A stretch of DNA of 64,000 nt from Lachnospiraceae bacterium (GTDB lineage: Bacteria; Bacillota; Clostridia; Lachnospirales; Lachnospiraceae), in the NCBI GenBank assembly GCA_910575035.1, contig CAJTDL010000006.1:1-64000 (forward strand), read 5' to 3'. The notes below the pieces were generated by a model. The model saw nothing but the letters and a program-made list of their open reading frames with translations, was not told the origin of the DNA and made no database searches. Of the stretch, positions 41,411 through 49,204 are shown piece by piece (position 1 is the stretch's first letter; each line of letters opens with the position of its first letter). Both the position numbers and the translations under genes were made by a program.

Positions 41411-41788
41411 CTACGAATAGATAAACTCGCTCTCCACAACTTCCCTCACACAAACCCGAATATTATTCATTTTTTGAACCCATAAAAGCTGGTTTTCTGC
41501 CTTTAATTGCTCCGTTACTCCATGCTTGCCGGCATACTCCTTTACCAGCCGAGAAAACATATCCTCTGCCTGTTCATCTACGCTTGCGAGGTATTCGTTC
41601 AGCCTGCCGCTTGTCAGCAGATTAATATAAACAAACTGCTTATGCTCTTTAAGATATTGCAAATGTCGCTGTCCCCAAATACCAATTGGCTTTTCTTCTT
41701 CGGGAAGTAATGCAAGCTCTGGGAGGTAATAGTCGCCTTGCTTTGCATACCAAAGACCGTTATTTTCGTCATAAATCCTATTTTCCAT
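41411..41788 (-). CDS. tnpV: TnpV-family protein (element E)
   Basis: 125 residues, about 95 percent identical by eye to the copy in C, differing mainly at the C-terminus (VCVREVVESEFIYS). It starts 8 bp after mobA. Confidence 0.8.
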   Translation of the reverse strand: MENRIYDENNGLWYAKQGDYYLPELALLPEEEKPIGIWGQRHLQYLKEHKQFVYINLLTSGRLNEYLASVDEQAEDMFSRLVKEYAGKHGVTEQLKAENQLLWVQKMNNIRVCVREVVESEFIYS

Positions 41789-41796
41789 AATGTTTC

Positions 41797-42954
41797 CTAC
41801 CTTTCCTCTTTGTTGTTTTTAAAGTGCTTTCCACGCTGTTTTGATTGCTGTATCACTTTTGCCTGCTCTAAAAGATTGTCTATCTGCTTACTTCCAAATG
41901 CCTTGCGGAGCAGCTTATAATCTTTGTTTTCTGCACGGAGATTTTCATTTTGCCCTGCCAGTTTCTCATTGGTTTTCCTTAACCCCTCATTCTCACGGTG
42001 GAGATTACTGTTTGTAGCATTCAGCCGATAGTAGCTGTCCCACGCTTCAAAACACCTTACAAGTGCCGTTTTAACAAGCGATTTTAGCTTTTGCACCAAA
42101 GGCTCTGCCACTTTATTCTTATACGACTTCGCCGACATGAACCCCTGCGGCTCTGACAACTGGTATTCTGGCGAAGTGTCAAGCACCTGTTCCAGAGTTT
42201 TTAGGTTCTCAATTCCTCTGTCGTAATTCTCCACCCTGTCCGACAATATTTGAAATTCCTCTTTTTTCTCCAAAATCTGCCCCTCAAGCTGGATGACCTC
42301 TTTTTCCCGCTCCTGCTTTTTATAATCAAGAACGGATAAATGTTTCTCATGTGTCCCCTTATGCTCCCATTCAATGCCATGCCGCCCCATCACAGCGGCA
42401 AGATTCTCTTTTTCGGACTGTACCCATTGGCTCCACTCCGTATCTCCACGGGAGCCGCCTTTGAATCCCTGCGCCGCTAACGCCTGTTTCAAAGATACCC
42501 TTGTATCAAGCCCACGCTTACTGCCAGTCGTGAACGGAACAAAGTCAATGTGTAGATGCGGCGTTGCTTCATCCATATGGATATGAGCGGAAAATACATA
42601 AAGATTAGGGTTTCGCCCTTGAAATCCATGATAATATTCATCCAAAATCTGCCTTGCAAGCTGTCCGTTCTCACTTCCTGCACCCATATTTTCCTTATCG
42701 CCAATCTGCAAAATCAGCTCATGGAACGGCTTTTCCTGCTTTGAGTTCCGTATCTTCTCGTAATAATCGGCAATGCGGCGGTCTGCCCTTGTCTGTTTCT
42801 CGTTATATCTCTGCAATGCTTCATCAAATAGCTTATGATACACTTTCTTGATATTATCATTACAGTAATCTACATTGAGGTAGGAGCGTTCAGCATCCAC
42901 ATTCTCTGCTTTAAATTTGCGGCTGTTATGGTTGACCGAGCCTTTCCCCACCAT
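41797..42954 (-). CDS. mobA: MobA/MobL relaxase, intact (element E)
   Basis: 385 residues from the ATG at 42954 (MVGKGSVNHNSRKF). It has metal-binding HMDEATPHLHIDFVPFTTG (about residue 110), KHLSVLDYKKQEREKEV, then a coiled coil and a basic C-terminus. In-frame codons upstream read IRRTISA, matching KRTISV of the D relaxase. No ATG, GTG or TTG exists there, only ATA ten bases after AAGG. Initiation may therefore occur at ATA, or translation may begin at the later ATG, which has no ribosome binding site. It is the only intact type 1 relaxase and could serve A and C. Confidence 0.88.
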   Translation of the reverse strand: MVGKGSVNHNSRKFKAENVDAERSYLNVDYCNDNIKKVYHKLFDEALQRYNEKQTRADRRIADYYEKIRNSKQEKPFHELILQIGDKENMGAGSENGQLARQILDEYYHGFQGRNPNLYVFSAHIHMDEATPHLHIDFVPFTTGSKRGLDTRVSLKQALAAQGFKGGSRGDTEWSQWVQSEKENLAAVMGRHGIEWEHKGTHEKHLSVLDYKKQEREKEVIQLEGQILEKKEEFQILSDRVENYDRGIENLKTLEQVLDTSPEYQLSEPQGFMSAKSYKNKVAEPLVQKLKSLVKTALVRCFEAWDSYYRLNATNSNLHRENEGLRKTNEKLAGQNENLRAENKDYKLLRKAFGSKQIDNLLEQAKVIQQSKQRGKHFKNNKEER

Positions 42955-43010
42955 TGCGCTAATCGTCCGTCTTATAAAATCACATCCTTTCTTTTCGGCT
43001 GGTTGGCTTT

Positions 43011-43100
43011 GTTACTTTCCCGAAAGTAACGCAAAAGCACTTTTGTCGGCTTTGCCAACAAAAATGCAACCTGCAAGCAGGTTTTGCGCTCTCCGAGGGG
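43011..43100. other. Candidate oriT of element E
   Basis: GTTACTTTCCCGAAAGTAAC is at 43011-43030. ACCTGCAAGCAGGT is followed by TTTGCGCTCTCCG, ending near 43095. Confidence 0.65.
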
Positions 43101-43152
43101 CAAAGAGCCGCCTTTGAAAAGGCACTCTCTTCACTCTCCGCCAAACTTCAAA

Positions 43153-43240
43153 CGGTGTCAATGTGTGACGGTGGTGACAATGTTTGAGATACCGCCTCCG
43201 CTCTCAAAACATTGACACCTTTGACACCGTTTGTCACACC
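43153..43240. repeat. Dyad and iteron-like repeats, candidate origin of element E
   Basis: GGTGTCAATGT is mirrored by ACATTGACACC around a GAGATACCGCC spacer. Flanking TGTGACGGTGGTGACAA and TTGACACCGTTTGTCACACC add further half-sites. The repeat word differs from A and C, although the flanking oriT is the same. Confidence 0.5.
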
Positions 43241-44376
43241 GCTTCATCGGTTTCTTTCCAAAGCGAAACTTTTCTGCCATTGTGGGTACGGCTGTTCTGA
43301 TAGCGGATACCGTAATCACGGAACAGTTTGCTTGCGTTGATGCTAAGCCTAAGGGAAAGCACATTCGGTTTTATATCCACGCCGAGCCTTTCACAAAGCT
43401 CCGAAGCTGTCCCCTCCCATCTGTCACTCTCCGAAAAAAGAGTAGCTGCTATTTTTTCAAGTAAAGGCTCTGGCGGCTCTTTCCACAGCTCTGTTTCCGA
43501 TTTTTCAAAGTTCCACACCAAACGCTCGGCATCTCTCACAAGATGGACTTTCATATCCTGCTGGTCTCTGCCTGCCACATCAAGCGTGGCGTTATTGGAA
43601 ATTCGCTTTTCCTTGCTGAGAACAAATGCTCCGTCTGCTGCACCCATCAGTCCATTTGTTCCCGAAATCATATCAAAAATATCTTCCGCTTTCTGCTTTC
43701 GGGTGTGATGGACAATGAGCATCGTAACTTTGTAACTGTCTGCCAATGCTTTGAGCCTTGCCACAATGTCATAGTCGCTTGCGTAACTGTAATCTGCACC
43801 GCCAGCTTCACGGACACGCTTTAAGGTGTCTATGATTATTAAACCAGTTTCGGGATGTTCCTGCATAAACCCTCTGATTTGTTCTTCCAAACCGCCATTG
43901 ACCGTTTTACACTCTGTTGCAAAATATAGGTTGCCTGTTTCTTCTGCACCGAACATCTGGAACAGCCGTTTCTGCAGACGTGGGTAATCATCTTCAAGCG
44001 CAAAATATAAAACCGTCGCTTTCCGCACCTTGTATTCCCACAACGGCATTCCAATGCTGATATAGTAGGCAATCTGAGCCATCATAAAACTTTTCCCCAC
44101 CTTTGGAGAGCCTACGAAAAGGTAGGTTCCCCTTTGGAGCAGACCATCAATCAGCGGCGGCTGTATATCAAATACCGTATCATAAAGTGCCGCCATAGAT
44201 ACGGTTTTCAGATAGGACGGGTCTAGCTGTCGCAGCATTTCCCTCTGCATTTCCTCAAAACTATTGATATTTTCGTCATAGTTGGATATACTATGGTCAG
44301 TACATTTTTGAATTGGCTGCTCCGTATCTGCGCTAACAGATACATTTGGGGGAGCCATTTCTTTTTTATTCGCCAT
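43234..44376 (-). CDS. repA: RepA-like AAA ATPase / helicase (element E)
   Basis: 380 residues. The N-terminal 40 residues are variable. Walker A is GSPKVGKSFMMAQ (about residue 98), Walker B LIIIDTLKRVREAGG, and the wHTH-like tail PNVLSLRLSINASKLFRDYGIRYQNS. It is more diverged from A and C than any other type 1 backbone gene, consistent with a module swap together with the adjacent repeats. The ATG at 44376 is chosen as in A. Confidence 0.85.
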   Translation of the reverse strand: MANKKEMAPPNVSVSADTEQPIQKCTDHSISNYDENINSFEEMQREMLRQLDPSYLKTVSMAALYDTVFDIQPPLIDGLLQRGTYLFVGSPKVGKSFMMAQIAYYISIGMPLWEYKVRKATVLYFALEDDYPRLQKRLFQMFGAEETGNLYFATECKTVNGGLEEQIRGFMQEHPETGLIIIDTLKRVREAGGADYSYASDYDIVARLKALADSYKVTMLIVHHTRKQKAEDIFDMISGTNGLMGAADGAFVLSKEKRISNNATLDVAGRDQQDMKVHLVRDAERLVWNFEKSETELWKEPPEPLLEKIAATLFSESDRWEGTASELCERLGVDIKPNVLSLRLSINASKLFRDYGIRYQNSRTHNGRKVSLWKETDEAV

Positions 44377-44698
44377 CTTCACACTCTCCTTTCAGACCGC
44401 CGAGGATAACGGCAATCAGTTCGATTGTGTCAAGCAGTTCTTCATTTACGCCGCCCGCTTCAATCCTCTGCAATTCTGCAAGGACGGCGGCAAGTTCATT
44501 GCGGAGAGCCTTATACACCCTCGGATTGCCTTGCACGACCACGTCTTGGCATAAGAGCCGCCTTGTGATATAGTCCTGCTTGGTAAGCCCCGAAAGCCGC
44601 ACCGCTTTGTCAATCCGCTCATTTTCTTCGGGAGATACCCGAAAAGCAACAGTTTTATTTCTCCATCGGTTGCAGTTATCTAAGTTCTTATTCGACAT
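44366..44698 (-). CDS. mobC: MobC-like relaxosome accessory protein (element E)
   Basis: 110 residues, one residue shorter than the A and C copies in the acidic C-terminus (EAGGVNEELLDTIEL). It is otherwise nearly identical. Confidence 0.8.
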   Translation of the reverse strand: MSNKNLDNCNRWRNKTVAFRVSPEENERIDKAVRLSGLTKQDYITRRLLCQDVVVQGNPRVYKALRNELAAVLAELQRIEAGGVNEELLDTIELIAVILGGLKGECEDGE

Positions 44699-44699
44699 A

Positions 44700-45779
44700 T
44701 TAAAAATCCCCCTTTCCTAAATCGTCAAGCCTGTCTGCCATTTCTGTCTGTTTTGACGGAAACAAATGAGCGTAACGGTAAGTGATTTCAATGCTCTCAT
44801 GCCCTACTCTGTCAGCAATTGCCACCGCCGAGAATCCCATGTCAATCAATAAACTGATGTGGCTATGCCGCAAATCGTGAATCCGTATACGTTTTACGCC
44901 TGCAGCTTTTGCGCCCCTGTCCATCTCGTGATGGAGGTAACTCTTTGTTACCGTGAAAATGCGGTCTTTCTTCTTTAAACCGTACAGCATACTGATATAC
45001 TCCTGCATTTCCTCACAGAGAAACTTTGGCATCTTGATTGTGCGGTTGCTCTTTTTTGTTTTCGGAGAGGTAATCACGTCCTCCCCATGCAGGCGTTGAT
45101 AGGATTTGTTAATCGTGACCGTTTCCTTATCAAAATTGAAATCAGCGGCGGTCAAAGCTAATAATTCTCCCTCTCGGATTCCGCACCAGTAAAGCATCTG
45201 GAACGCATAATAGGAAACTGGCTTGTCCATCATTTCATCCGCAAACTTCTTATATTCCTCTTTTGTCCAGAACAGCATTTCCTTGTGTTCCTCGCTCCCC
45301 ATGTTCCCCGCCTTTGCCGCAGGGTTGGAGCGGAGGTCATAATAGCGCACTGCATGGTTGAAGATAGCGGAAAGCTGGTTGTGGACAGTTTTCAGATACG
45401 TCTGCGAATAGGGATTGCGCTTTTCATCACGGTAGGCAAGCAGCTCATTCTGCCATGCGATGATTTCCTTTGTACCAATCCCGCTAATCTTCATTTTTCC
45501 GAAGTATGGGAGAATCTTCGTCCGAATGATATGCTCCTTTGTCAGCCAAGTGTTTTCTTTCAGTCGGTTCTTGACATCATTCGCATAAAGTTCCGTAAAT
45601 GCTTCAAAATCCATGTCAAGGTCAGCAGAATTTTGCAACTGGAATTTCCGTTCCCACTCCTGCGCTTCACGCTTTGTGACAAACCCACGCTTACATTTCT
45701 GTTTCCGTTCCCCTTTCCAGTTCACATACCGAGCCATCACATACCATGTGCCGTTGCCCTCGTTCTTAAATACTGGCAT
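44700..45779 (-). CDS. int: Tyrosine integrase (element E, type 1)
   Basis: An intact 359-residue enzyme that differs from the C copy at about five positions. All catalytic residues are present. Because its element borders guaA, it is the most likely driver of excision of E and possibly of larger blocks ending at other type 1 sites. Confidence 0.92.
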   Translation of the reverse strand: MPVFKNEGNGTWYVMARYVNWKGERKQKCKRGFVTKREAQEWERKFQLQNSADLDMDFEAFTELYANDVKNRLKENTWLTKEHIIRTKILPYFGKMKISGIGTKEIIAWQNELLAYRDEKRNPYSQTYLKTVHNQLSAIFNHAVRYYDLRSNPAAKAGNMGSEEHKEMLFWTKEEYKKFADEMMDKPVSYYAFQMLYWCGIREGELLALTAADFNFDKETVTINKSYQRLHGEDVITSPKTKKSNRTIKMPKFLCEEMQEYISMLYGLKKKDRIFTVTKSYLHHEMDRGAKAAGVKRIRIHDLRHSHISLLIDMGFSAVAIADRVGHESIEITYRYAHLFPSKQTEMADRLDDLGKGDF

Positions 45780-45980
45780 TTATACCATCTCCTTTCCCTG
45801 TTTTTCTCCCGCCCCATAGAGTCTTTCCTCAAAATACTGGCGGTTGACACGCCCTGCAATCGTGATAAACCCCTTTTCTTTCAGCTCATCATTCAACTTT
45901 TTAATGAGCTTGTAGGCGTAAGGCTTCGATATGGAAAGCTCCTGCGCCACCTCGTCCACACGGATAAATTTATTATCCAT
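45780..45980 (-). CDS. xis: Excisionase-like small HTH protein (element E)
   Basis: 66 residues. It has small changes from A and C in the wing and tail (KEKGFITIAGRVNRQYFEERLYGAGEKQGKEMV). It is adjacent to int. Confidence 0.75.
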   Translation of the reverse strand: MDNKFIRVDEVAQELSISKPYAYKLIKKLNDELKEKGFITIAGRVNRQYFEERLYGAGEKQGKEMV

Positions 45981-46001
45981 ACAACCTCTCCTTTCTCTTT
46001 C

Positions 46002-46123
46002 TAAGCGTTTTTGCTTAATTCATAATACTAAACATTTTTGCTACTGTCAATAGGTTTTCAAGAAAACATTAAACTTTTTTGTTTCTCCTATGCTTGACTT
46101 TATCTAAACATATATGCTATACT
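46002..46123. promoter_or_regulatory. Divergent xis/xre promoters and operators (element E)
   Basis: TAAGCGTTTTTGCTTA (46002-46017) and the slightly altered TAAACATATATGCTAT (46105-46120) lie before TATACT (46118-46123). The left half of the second operator has lost its G, which may weaken autorepression relative to A and C. Confidence 0.7.
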
Positions 46124-46156
46124 CCTCATAAACATAAAAACAAGGAGTGAAACATC

Positions 46157-46684
46157 ATGGCAATTGGCGAAAGAATACATTTTTTCCGCATTATGCGGGG
46201 CATGACACAGAAATATCTTGGCATGCTTGTCGGGTTTCCCGAACGGAGCGCAGACGTGCGTCTGGCACAGTATGAAACAGGCTCTCGTAAGCCAAAAGCA
46301 GACTTGACGGCTGCACTGGCGCAAGCTCTGGACGTTGCGCCGCAGGCTCTTGACATACCCGACATTGACAGTTACATCGGGCTTATGCACACCTTATTTA
46401 CCCTTGAGGACATTTACGGTCTTACCATCAGTGAATCAGACGGTGAAATCCGCTTAAAAGTCAACAAAGACAAAAATAAGGATGCCGCCGAACTGCTGAA
46501 AATGCTCTCTGCTTGGAAAGAGCAGGCAGACAAGCTCTCTGCCGAGGAAATCAGCAGGGAAGATTACGACCAGTGGCGGTACAATTACCCGAAGTTTGAC
46601 ACCACGCAGCATTGGGCGAAATCTCCCTCTGATGAATTGAGCGATGCCTTAGTCGAAGCGTTCAAAGACAAGCTGCCAGACTAA
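46157..46684 (+). CDS. XRE-family repressor (element E)
   Basis: 175 residues, nearly identical to A and C in the HTH domain. It is followed after 28 bp by a GNAT gene. Confidence 0.85.
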   Translation: MAIGERIHFFRIMRGMTQKYLGMLVGFPERSADVRLAQYETGSRKPKADLTAALAQALDVAPQALDIPDIDSYIGLMHTLFTLEDIYGLTISESDGEIRLKVNKDKNKDAAELLKMLSAWKEQADKLSAEEISREDYDQWRYNYPKFDTTQHWAKSPSDELSDALVEAFKDKLPD

Positions 46685-46712
46685 CCAATCCAGATTGGAA
46701 GGTGTAAAAAAC

Positions 46713-47165
46713 GTGATTATCAGAGAATACCGCCCCTCGGACTGTAAATACTTAGCGGAGCTGTTTTATCAGACTGTCCATTCCATAAATGCCAAAGACT
46801 ATACAGACCAACAGTTAAACGTCTGGGCAACTGGCAATGTAGACATAAATGAATGGAACCTGTCTTTATCCGAGCATTTCTCACTTGTTGCCATAAAAGG
46901 CGGCATCATAGCAGGGTTTGGCGATATTGACAAAACAGGCTACCTTGACAGACTTTATGTCCACAAGGACTATCAAAGCCAAGGGATTGCCGCCGCTATC
47001 TGCGATAAACTGGAACACGCTTTTGAGGTAAGCAAAATAACCACACATGCTTCCATCACTGCAAAGCCGTTCTTTCTTCACAGAGGATATAACATAATTA
47101 AAGAACAGCAGGTAATCAGGTCAAATATCCCCTTGACGAATTACATTATGGAAAAACCGCTTTAA
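46713..47165 (+). CDS. GNAT acetyltransferase
   Basis: 150 residues starting at GTG after GGAAGGTG, giving IIREYRPSDCKYLAELFYQTVHSINAKDYT. Motif A is YLDRLYVHKDYQSQGIAAAICDKLEHA and the C-terminus reads HASITAKPFFLHRGYNIIKEQQV, close to YjaB/PhnO-type N-acetyltransferases. It sits in the same slot as the oxidase-like gene of A and is probably expressed with xre. Confidence 0.8.
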   Translation: MIIREYRPSDCKYLAELFYQTVHSINAKDYTDQQLNVWATGNVDINEWNLSLSEHFSLVAIKGGIIAGFGDIDKTGYLDRLYVHKDYQSQGIAAAICDKLEHAFEVSKITTHASITAKPFFLHRGYNIIKEQQVIRSNIPLTNYIMEKPL

Positions 47166-47201
47166 CCATCACCCCAATTCACTAATCAAAAAACACAACA
47201 A

Positions 47202-47244
47202 AACGCCCTTAGCCATGAGTTCCTACCCACAGCTAAGGGCGTTT
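47202..47244. terminator. Terminator at right end of element E
   Basis: AACGCCCTTAGC (47202-47213) / GCTAAGGGCGTT (47232-47243), as in A and C. It also lies downstream of guaA on the opposite strand. Confidence 0.8.
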
Positions 47245-47339
47245 CTAATATGGATTTATTTCAGCCGTCCAAACCTCTTGCAAATCATTCCCCCACCAAC
47301 AAACCACTTGACAGTAAGAATAATCGCACGCAAACGACT

Positions 47340-47428
47340 GTTATCATTTTGTTATCAAAAGACCTTACCAAAGCCCGCAAACCCGCATAAACACTGGATT
47401 TACTAAGCATTTTAGTTTATTCGAACTC
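47340..47428. other. Right end of E: arm repeats and att core inside guaA
   Basis: GTTATCATTTTGTTATCA (47340-47357), TAAGCATTTTAGTTTA (47404-47419) and the core TTCGAACTC (47420-47428). The core is the last three sense codons of guaA, and the TTA just outside it is the guaA stop codon, now supplied by the element. Confidence 0.88.
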
Positions 47429-48709
47429 AATCGTAGCCGGTGGTTTCGGGCTCATATCGTAGCATACCCGGTTGACATTTTCCACTTCTGCCAATATCCG
47501 ATTTGTCACCTTCTCAAGAACTTCCCAATCCACCTTCTCAATGGATGCAGTCATTGCGTCGATGGTATTGACCGCACGGACAATTACCATATACTCAAAT
47601 ACCCGCACATTGTTTTTCATGCCAACAGATTTGAAATCTGGCACTACCGTGAAGTACTGCCACACCTTTTTATCTAACCCCGCCTTGGCAAATTCCTCCC
47701 GTAGGATCGCATCTGATTCACGGACTGCCTCCAGCCTGTCCCTTGTAATGGTTCCTAAGCACCTTACGCCAAGTCCTGGGCCTGGAAATGGCTGGCGATA
47801 TACCATGTCATGGGGAAGACCCAGCTCTATGCCGCAGGCGCGCACTTCGTCTTTGAAAAGCTGCTTCAAAGGCTCCACCAGCTCAAATTTCAAATCATCT
47901 GGCAGCCCACCTACATTATGATGGGATTTTACCATTTTAGCGGTTTTAGTGCCGCTCTCAATAATATCGGGATAGATTGTCCCCTGCCCAAGAAAATCAA
48001 TTCCTTCTAATTTTTTAGCCTCTTCTTCAAATACCCTGATAAATTCACTGCCTATAATTTTTCGTTTTTGCTCTGGATCTGACACATTTTCCAGTTTGCC
48101 TAGGAAACGTTCCACGGCATCTACATATATGAGGTTTGCATGGAGCTCATCACGAAAAACCTTTATAACGCTTTCTGATTCATTTTTACGCATCAGGCCA
48201 TGGTTTACATGGACACACACTAGCTGCTGGCCAATTGCTTTTATGAGCATTGCTGCCACTACAGAGGAATCCACGCCGCCAGAAAGTGCCAGCAATACCT
48301 TCCGCTCCCCTACCTGCCGACGGATTAGCTCTACCTGATCCTCTATAAAATTTTTCATGTTCCAATTTGTTTCTGCCTTACAGTCTTTAAACAGAAATGC
48401 TTTTAGGGCTTCTGTATCTGGAAGGCTTGGCAGCTGCTTGCCGCATTTTGACTGAGGGTAATCAATTGACAGCATGGGGTAGCCCAAATCGTAAAGTTCT
48501 GGCCTGATTTCCACTGCCTGGCCGTCTACAATACGGTTTTCACCGCCGTTTAATATAATTCCTTTTACATTTTCAAGTGCCTTTAGTTCTTCTGCCGTAA
48601 TATCATGGGGATAAATCTCACTGTATACGCCAAGGCTGCGGATTTCACGGGCTATTACGGTATTCTGCGTGCTGCCCAAATCCAAAATGATGATCACATC
48701 TTGTTTCAT
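47417..48709 (-). CDS. guaA: GMP synthase with degenerate glutaminase domain; integration target
   Basis: 430 residues, about 80-90 shorter than usual. The C-terminal two thirds are a complete synthetase. The PP-loop is LLALSGGVDSSVVAAML (about residue 140), with GQGTIYPDIIES, KSHHNVGGLP, QPFPGPGLGVRCLG and the dimerisation end SPKPPATIEFE. The N-terminal amidotransferase domain is reduced to about 115 residues. Where GICYGMQ with the nucleophilic Cys is expected it reads SIDYPQS, and the His/Glu region is absent. It probably uses free ammonia. The ATG at 48709 follows AAGGAG; an in-frame upstream extension is not conserved sequence. Confidence 0.9.
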   Translation of the reverse strand: MKQDVIIILDLGSTQNTVIAREIRSLGVYSEIYPHDITAEELKALENVKGIILNGGENRIVDGQAVEIRPELYDLGYPMLSIDYPQSKCGKQLPSLPDTEALKAFLFKDCKAETNWNMKNFIEDQVELIRRQVGERKVLLALSGGVDSSVVAAMLIKAIGQQLVCVHVNHGLMRKNESESVIKVFRDELHANLIYVDAVERFLGKLENVSDPEQKRKIIGSEFIRVFEEEAKKLEGIDFLGQGTIYPDIIESGTKTAKMVKSHHNVGGLPDDLKFELVEPLKQLFKDEVRACGIELGLPHDMVYRQPFPGPGLGVRCLGTITRDRLEAVRESDAILREEFAKAGLDKKVWQYFTVVPDFKSVGMKNNVRVFEYMVIVRAVNTIDAMTASIEKVDWEVLEKVTNRILAEVENVNRVCYDMSPKPPATIEFE

Positions 48710-49145
48710 GGGGTATCTCTCCTTCTCTCTTTTTTCTGTGATGCTATCCAACCCATGCCCTTGCATATAGATAAATCTTCGCAGCTTCAAAATATCTGGC
48801 ATAATGAATAGCATTTCTTGATATTATGTTCCACAAACCTCCAATCCCATTCACAGCCTGCATGCCAGCTGCAAACGCGCACACATGTTAGGGTATTACC
48901 AGACTGCGCCTCCCTAATCCACTTTGCCTTTTGAGCGCAGGCACATGCGTGTATTATATTACAGATTAAATTGCTGTAAAATTCGCTTAAGGGTAACACT
49001 ATCATACTGTAAAATACTGTATTTTTCAAGAAATTTTATCTAATATCTTGGCATAGGCCTACAAACTGCAAAATTCTTCATTCTCACATCTTTGCTATAT
49101 TATGGACAAAAATTGGATGCATTCTTAATAATCCCCACCAAAATA
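48710..49145. other. Non-coding region upstream of guaA
   Basis: No gene or purine riboswitch core was recognised. Around 48850-48960 there is a G+C-richer block with short dyads (GCATGTGCCTGCGC, GCTGGCATGCAGGC on the minus strand). An 80-codon reading frame across it (48787-49029) has no ribosome binding site and unusual Cys/Trp content. Confidence 0.5.
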
Positions 49146-49165
49146 CAGGGCGGTTACCCGCCCTG
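49146..49165 (-). terminator. Terminator of the PTS-phosphatase operon
   Basis: CAGGGCGGGTAACCGCCCTG followed by TATTTT on the minus strand, 40 bp after the HAD gene. Confidence 0.8.
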
Positions 49166-49204
49166 CACGTCATCACAAATCTGCCCGTTCTCTCAATACA
49201 ATTT

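Larger units (their letters stand above)
39312..47428. mobile_element. Integrative mobilizable element E (type 1), adjacent to guaA
   Basis: An 8.1-kb element with all backbone genes open, and the one whose right end abuts guaA. Its int/xis/xre/mobC are near-identical to C, but repA and the origin-like repeats are different, so that module has been exchanged. Cargo is GNATs and a frameshifted methyltransferase. Confidence 0.88.

Noticed and set aside
1-47428. A conjugative (self-transmissible) element
   Set aside because: No type IV secretion genes, coupling protein or VirB4-like ATPase is present. The elements have only mobilization genes and must borrow a transfer apparatus.
48710-48814. 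N-terminal extension of guaA
   Set aside because: The upstream residues do not resemble any GMP synthase. The ATG at 48709 has a good AAGGAG.
48787-49029. An 80-codon reading frame upstream of guaA
   Set aside because: It has no ribosome binding site, odd Cys/Trp/His-rich composition, and overlaps the guaA leader; treated as non-coding.
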